A stretch of 24,799 nt of DNA, taken from positions 1-24,799 of the forward strand of contig CALKWH010000106.1 in the NCBI GenBank assembly GCA_938004375.1. Reading direction: 5' to 3'. Of the stretch, positions 22,677-24,799 are shown one piece after another; within the stretch, counting starts at the first letter, position 1, and each line of letters starts with the position of its first letter. The DNA comes from an uncultured Pseudomonadota bacterium (GTDB lineage Bacteria; Myxococcota_A; Polyangia; HGW-17). Below the pieces are notes generated by a model. It ran no database searches. It was given only the letters and a program-made list of their open reading frames with translations, and was not told the DNA's origin. The translations under genes and the position numbers were made by a program.

Positions 22677-23814
22677 CGGCTACACCACCCTCGAGAAACT
22701 CCGTGAGGCCGGCGAGTACGCCGACTACGACCTCTTCTTCGGCCCCAACCACCCGGGCATGCACGGCAACTTCGGGTACGTCCTGACCATGATCGGCACC
22801 GAGGTCGTCCGGGTGCGCCCCAACGCCGGCCAGCTCCACCGCGGCTTCGAGAAGGCCATGGAGAACAAGGCCTGGGCGGCCAACGTCTCCCTGATCCCTC
22901 GGGTCTGCGTCCCGGATCCGGATCCCAACGAGGTTGCCTACTGCCAGGCCGTGGAGAAGCTCCTGGGCTGCGAGGTGCCCATCCGCGGCCGCTGGATGCG
23001 CTCGATCACCCTCGAGCTCTCGCGACTGGGGTCGCTCTACATGGGCATGGGCGGCCTCGCGGGCGCGCTCGGACACTACAGCACGATGTACCTGATGATG
23101 ATCGAGCGGGATCTGATCCTCGACCGCTTCGAGGCGCTCACCGGCGCCCGCGTGTACCACATCTACAACGTGCCCGGCGGCGTGCGCAACGACGCCCCCG
23201 AGGGCTGGTTCGACTCCGTCTCCCGGCTGCTCGACCACCTCGAGGCCCAGATGCCCGAGTACGACCGGCTGCTCTACGAGAACCACGTGGTGTGGGACCG
23301 CCTTCAGGGCATGGCGCCGATCACCGCCGAGGAGGCCATGGCCTCGGGCGTGACCGGCCCCGCGCTGCGCGCCACGGGCGTGAAGGCCGACATCCGCGTG
23401 GACGCGCCCTACGCCGCCTATCCCGAGATCCAGGTGGACATCCCCACCTCCGGCGGCGGCGACGCGCTGGCCCGCGCGGTCCAGGTCCGCCTGGACTTCG
23501 CCGAGAGCGTCCGCATCCTGCGCAGGCTGCTGGCCCGGATTCCCGACGGGCCGGTGCACGCCGACCTGGGCAACCTGGCCAAGCTCAAGGTCCCGGCCGG
23601 GGACGCCTACTCCAAGGTCGAGAGCTCGAAGGGCGAGTTCGGCTACTACGTCGTCTCCGACGGCGGCGAGAAGCCCTACCGCGTCTCCGTGCGCGGGCCC
23701 TCCCTGCCAGCGGGCCTGTACCTGTGCCACAAGCACCTTCCGGGCATGAAGATCGACGACGTCGCCGCGTGGATGGCGTCGTTCGCCATCTGCCCGCCGG
23801 ACATCGACCGCTAG
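22663..23814 (+). CDS. NuoD/MbxL-like large subunit lacking two NiFe-site cysteines
   Basis: This 383-residue protein aligns with the large subunit of group 4 hydrogenases and complex I. It has FGPNHPGMHGNFG (residues 26-38), QLHRGFEK, YCQAVEKLLG (93-102), ITLELSRL and YNVPGGVRND. In hydrogenases NiFe is bound by two CxxC motifs. Here the first is C82-V-P-D85 and the second, at the C-terminus, is C377-P-P-D380, so each keeps the first Cys and has Asp at the second. NiFe binding is therefore unlikely. Loss of the second cysteines is, as I recall, also a feature of archaeal MbxL, the sulfane-reducing Mbs complex. AAGGAGG lies six bases before the ATG. Confidence 0.9.
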   Translation: MYLPDGYTTLEKLREAGEYADYDLFFGPNHPGMHGNFGYVLTMIGTEVVRVRPNAGQLHRGFEKAMENKAWAANVSLIPRVCVPDPDPNEVAYCQAVEKLLGCEVPIRGRWMRSITLELSRLGSLYMGMGGLAGALGHYSTMYLMMIERDLILDRFEALTGARVYHIYNVPGGVRNDAPEGWFDSVSRLLDHLEAQMPEYDRLLYENHVVWDRLQGMAPITAEEAMASGVTGPALRATGVKADIRVDAPYAAYPEIQVDIPTSGGGDALARAVQVRLDFAESVRILRRLLARIPDGPVHADLGNLAKLKVPAGDAYSKVESSKGEFGYYVVSDGGEKPYRVSVRGPSLPAGLYLCHKHLPGMKIDDVAAWMASFAICPPDIDR

Positions 23815-23823
23815 GAGGCCCCC

Positions 23824-24756
23824 ATGGCACTCGGTGAAAAGAGTTTCTTCGCCCCGTTCTCCATCCTGGCGAACCTGTTTCGTCGCCCGGCCACGATCTG
23901 CTACCCGAAGCACGACCTGAACGTCCACGGGAAGCCCGGGCCGAGCCTGATCTATCGCGGCATGCACGCCAACGACCTGGCCGCCTGCCTGGGCTGCGGC
24001 AATTGCTCCCGGGTCTGCCCCACGGCCGCGATCACGATGACCCCGGACCCCGAGGCCCCAGCGGATCCCGCGAAGACGGACGAGCGGCCGGTGATCGACT
24101 ACGGACGCTGCTGCTTCTGCGCCTTTTGCGTGGACTCCTGCCCCAGCCGGAGCCTGCAGATGAGCCGCCGGTACATCTATACGCAGCCGAGCCTGAAGGA
24201 GGATCCCCTCGAGGAGGTGATCTGGAAGCGGGAGATGTTCACCCTCCGGCCCGATCACCGCAACGCCGAGGATCCCGGCTGGGTGCAGACCGAGCACACC
24301 CGCTGGCTGGACCTGAAGCGCCAGGGGATGACCCAGGCGGCTCCCGGGGAGCGGGTGACCGGCTTCCTGGAGATCGTCCACGGCTTCACCCGCGAGGCCG
24401 CCCTGCGCGAGGCGGCCCGCTGCATCGAGTGCGGCATCTGCACCGCCACCTGCCCGGCGAACATGGCCATCCCCGAGTACATCCGGGCGATTTACGACGA
24501 CCGGCTCGACGAGTCGGTGAGGATCATGTACGAGACCAACCCGCTGCCGGCGGTGTGCGGCCGCGTCTGCACCCACAAGTGTGAGACCGTGTGCGCCCTC
24601 TCCCATCGCGGAGAGGCCGTGGCCATCCGCTGGCTCAAGCGCTATGCCCTCGACCATCTGCCCCAGGAGGAGCGGGTGAAGGCCGCCAGGGCCCAGAAGA
24701 TCGCCGCCGCCTCGCCGAAGAAGGTGGCCGTGATCGGCTCCGGTCCCGCCGGCCTC
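23824..24756 (+). CDS. Fusion: MbxN/NuoI-like ferredoxin subunit + GltD/NfnB-type flavoprotein module, 3' truncated
   Basis: There are 311 codons, cut by adapter. Residues about 15-125 are a NuoI/MbhN-like two-cluster ferredoxin: C55/C58/C61/C65 and C96/C99/C102/C106. A linker follows. Residues about 187-311 match the N-terminus of NAD(P)H-dependent glutamate synthase small-subunit-like proteins: RCIECGICTATCP (C200, C203, C206, C210), ICGRVC-like AVCGRVC (244-249), CETVC (253-257), and then VAVIGSGPAGL, the start of an FAD-binding Rossmann fold. The frame is continuous, with no stop or ribosome site between the parts. AGGAGG precedes the ATG. It should link the complex to ferredoxin and to a flavin/NAD(P)H site. 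The missing part would carry the FAD and NAD(P) domains. Confidence 0.88.
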
Positions 24757-24799
24757 AGATCGGAAGAGCGTCGTGTAGGGAAAGAGTGTAGATCTCGGT
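24757..24799 (-). other. Illumina adapter, reverse complement (contamination)
   Basis: AGATCGGAAGAGCGTCGTG and the following bases are the reverse complement of the adapter at bases 5-47. It is not genomic and interrupts the last gene right after the FAD-binding motif. Any reading frame passing into it is artificial. Confidence 0.98.

Noticed and set aside
22663..23814. Active group 4 NiFe hydrogenase
   Set aside because: The second Cys of both NiFe-binding motifs is Asp, and the gene set lacks MbhI while having a second pump subunit.
24591..24791. Small open frame at the right end
   Set aside because: Its last codons are adapter and it overlaps the fusion gene in another frame.
1..24799. 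Terminal inverted repeats of a linear plasmid, phage or transposon
   Set aside because: The inverted match is Illumina adapter sequence ending in the standard ligation motif; no transposase, telomere or phage gene is present.

Overview
Source and completeness. The window is one contig, not a complete replicon. Bases 1-47 are Illumina P5/TruSeq Read-1 adapter, and 24757-24799 are the reverse complement of the same adapter, so genuine sequence runs from 48 to 24756 and the first and last genes are cut. The DNA is GC-rich throughout, with AT-rich dips only at promoters. Two lipoproteins carry myxobacteria-type cysteine-rich repeats, one with a formylglycine-enzyme-like fold and one with a VWA domain. 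Together with a PPDK and a ferredoxin-linked membrane complex, this suggests a Myxococcota-like (former Deltaproteobacteria) bacterium with an anaerobic energy metabolism. That assignment is an inference. No rRNA, tRNA, CRISPR array or mobile element is visible, and no gene-free stretch exceeds 300 bases. || Region 1 (48-4282), cell envelope. Two tandem DUF6544-family paralogs (the first truncated) flank a small predicted outer-membrane barrel on the plus strand. They converge on a lipoprotein with a good promoter and an 8-bp inverted repeat, and on a PagL-like outer-membrane barrel whose expected catalytic Ser is Cys. || Region 2 (4283-12183), metabolism and surface proteins. On the minus strand lie a pirin whose ribosome-binding site sits in a predicted hairpin, a divergent pyruvate phosphate dikinase with an unusual phosphohistidine loop, and a SUMF1-domain lipoprotein. 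A plus-strand double zinc-ribbon membrane protein is followed by a convergent VWA-domain lipoprotein. || Region 3 (12316-14735), M23-like gene and regulators. A membrane-anchored LytM/M23-like protein lacks most of its zinc ligands. It is followed by two tandem ArsR-family paralogs (about 60% identical). Each has a consensus-like sigma-70 promoter placed so that its mRNA should be nearly leaderless, and each has a GTTGC-N8-GCAAC dyad over the -10 box. Between them are a 9-bp tandem repeat and an intrinsic terminator. || Region 4 (14785-24756), energy-converting complex. Thirteen tightly packed, mostly overlapping genes encode an Mrp-antiporter/complex-I-like membrane complex in the order MrpE, F, G, MbhD, MbhE-MrpB fusion, MrpC, MrpD, a second MrpD/NuoL-like pump, NuoH-, NuoB-, NuoC- and NuoD-like subunits, then a ferredoxin subunit. 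This is the gene order of the archaeal Mbx (Mbs) complex. The large subunit has CxxD in place of both NiFe-binding CxxC motifs, so it should not be a hydrogenase. The last gene fuses the two-cluster ferredoxin subunit to a GltD/NfnB-type flavoprotein module and is cut by the adapter. The working model is a ferredoxin-dependent, ion-pumping complex with a built-in NAD(P)H (or other FAD-linked) exit, probably transcribed with and controlled by the adjacent ArsR protein.
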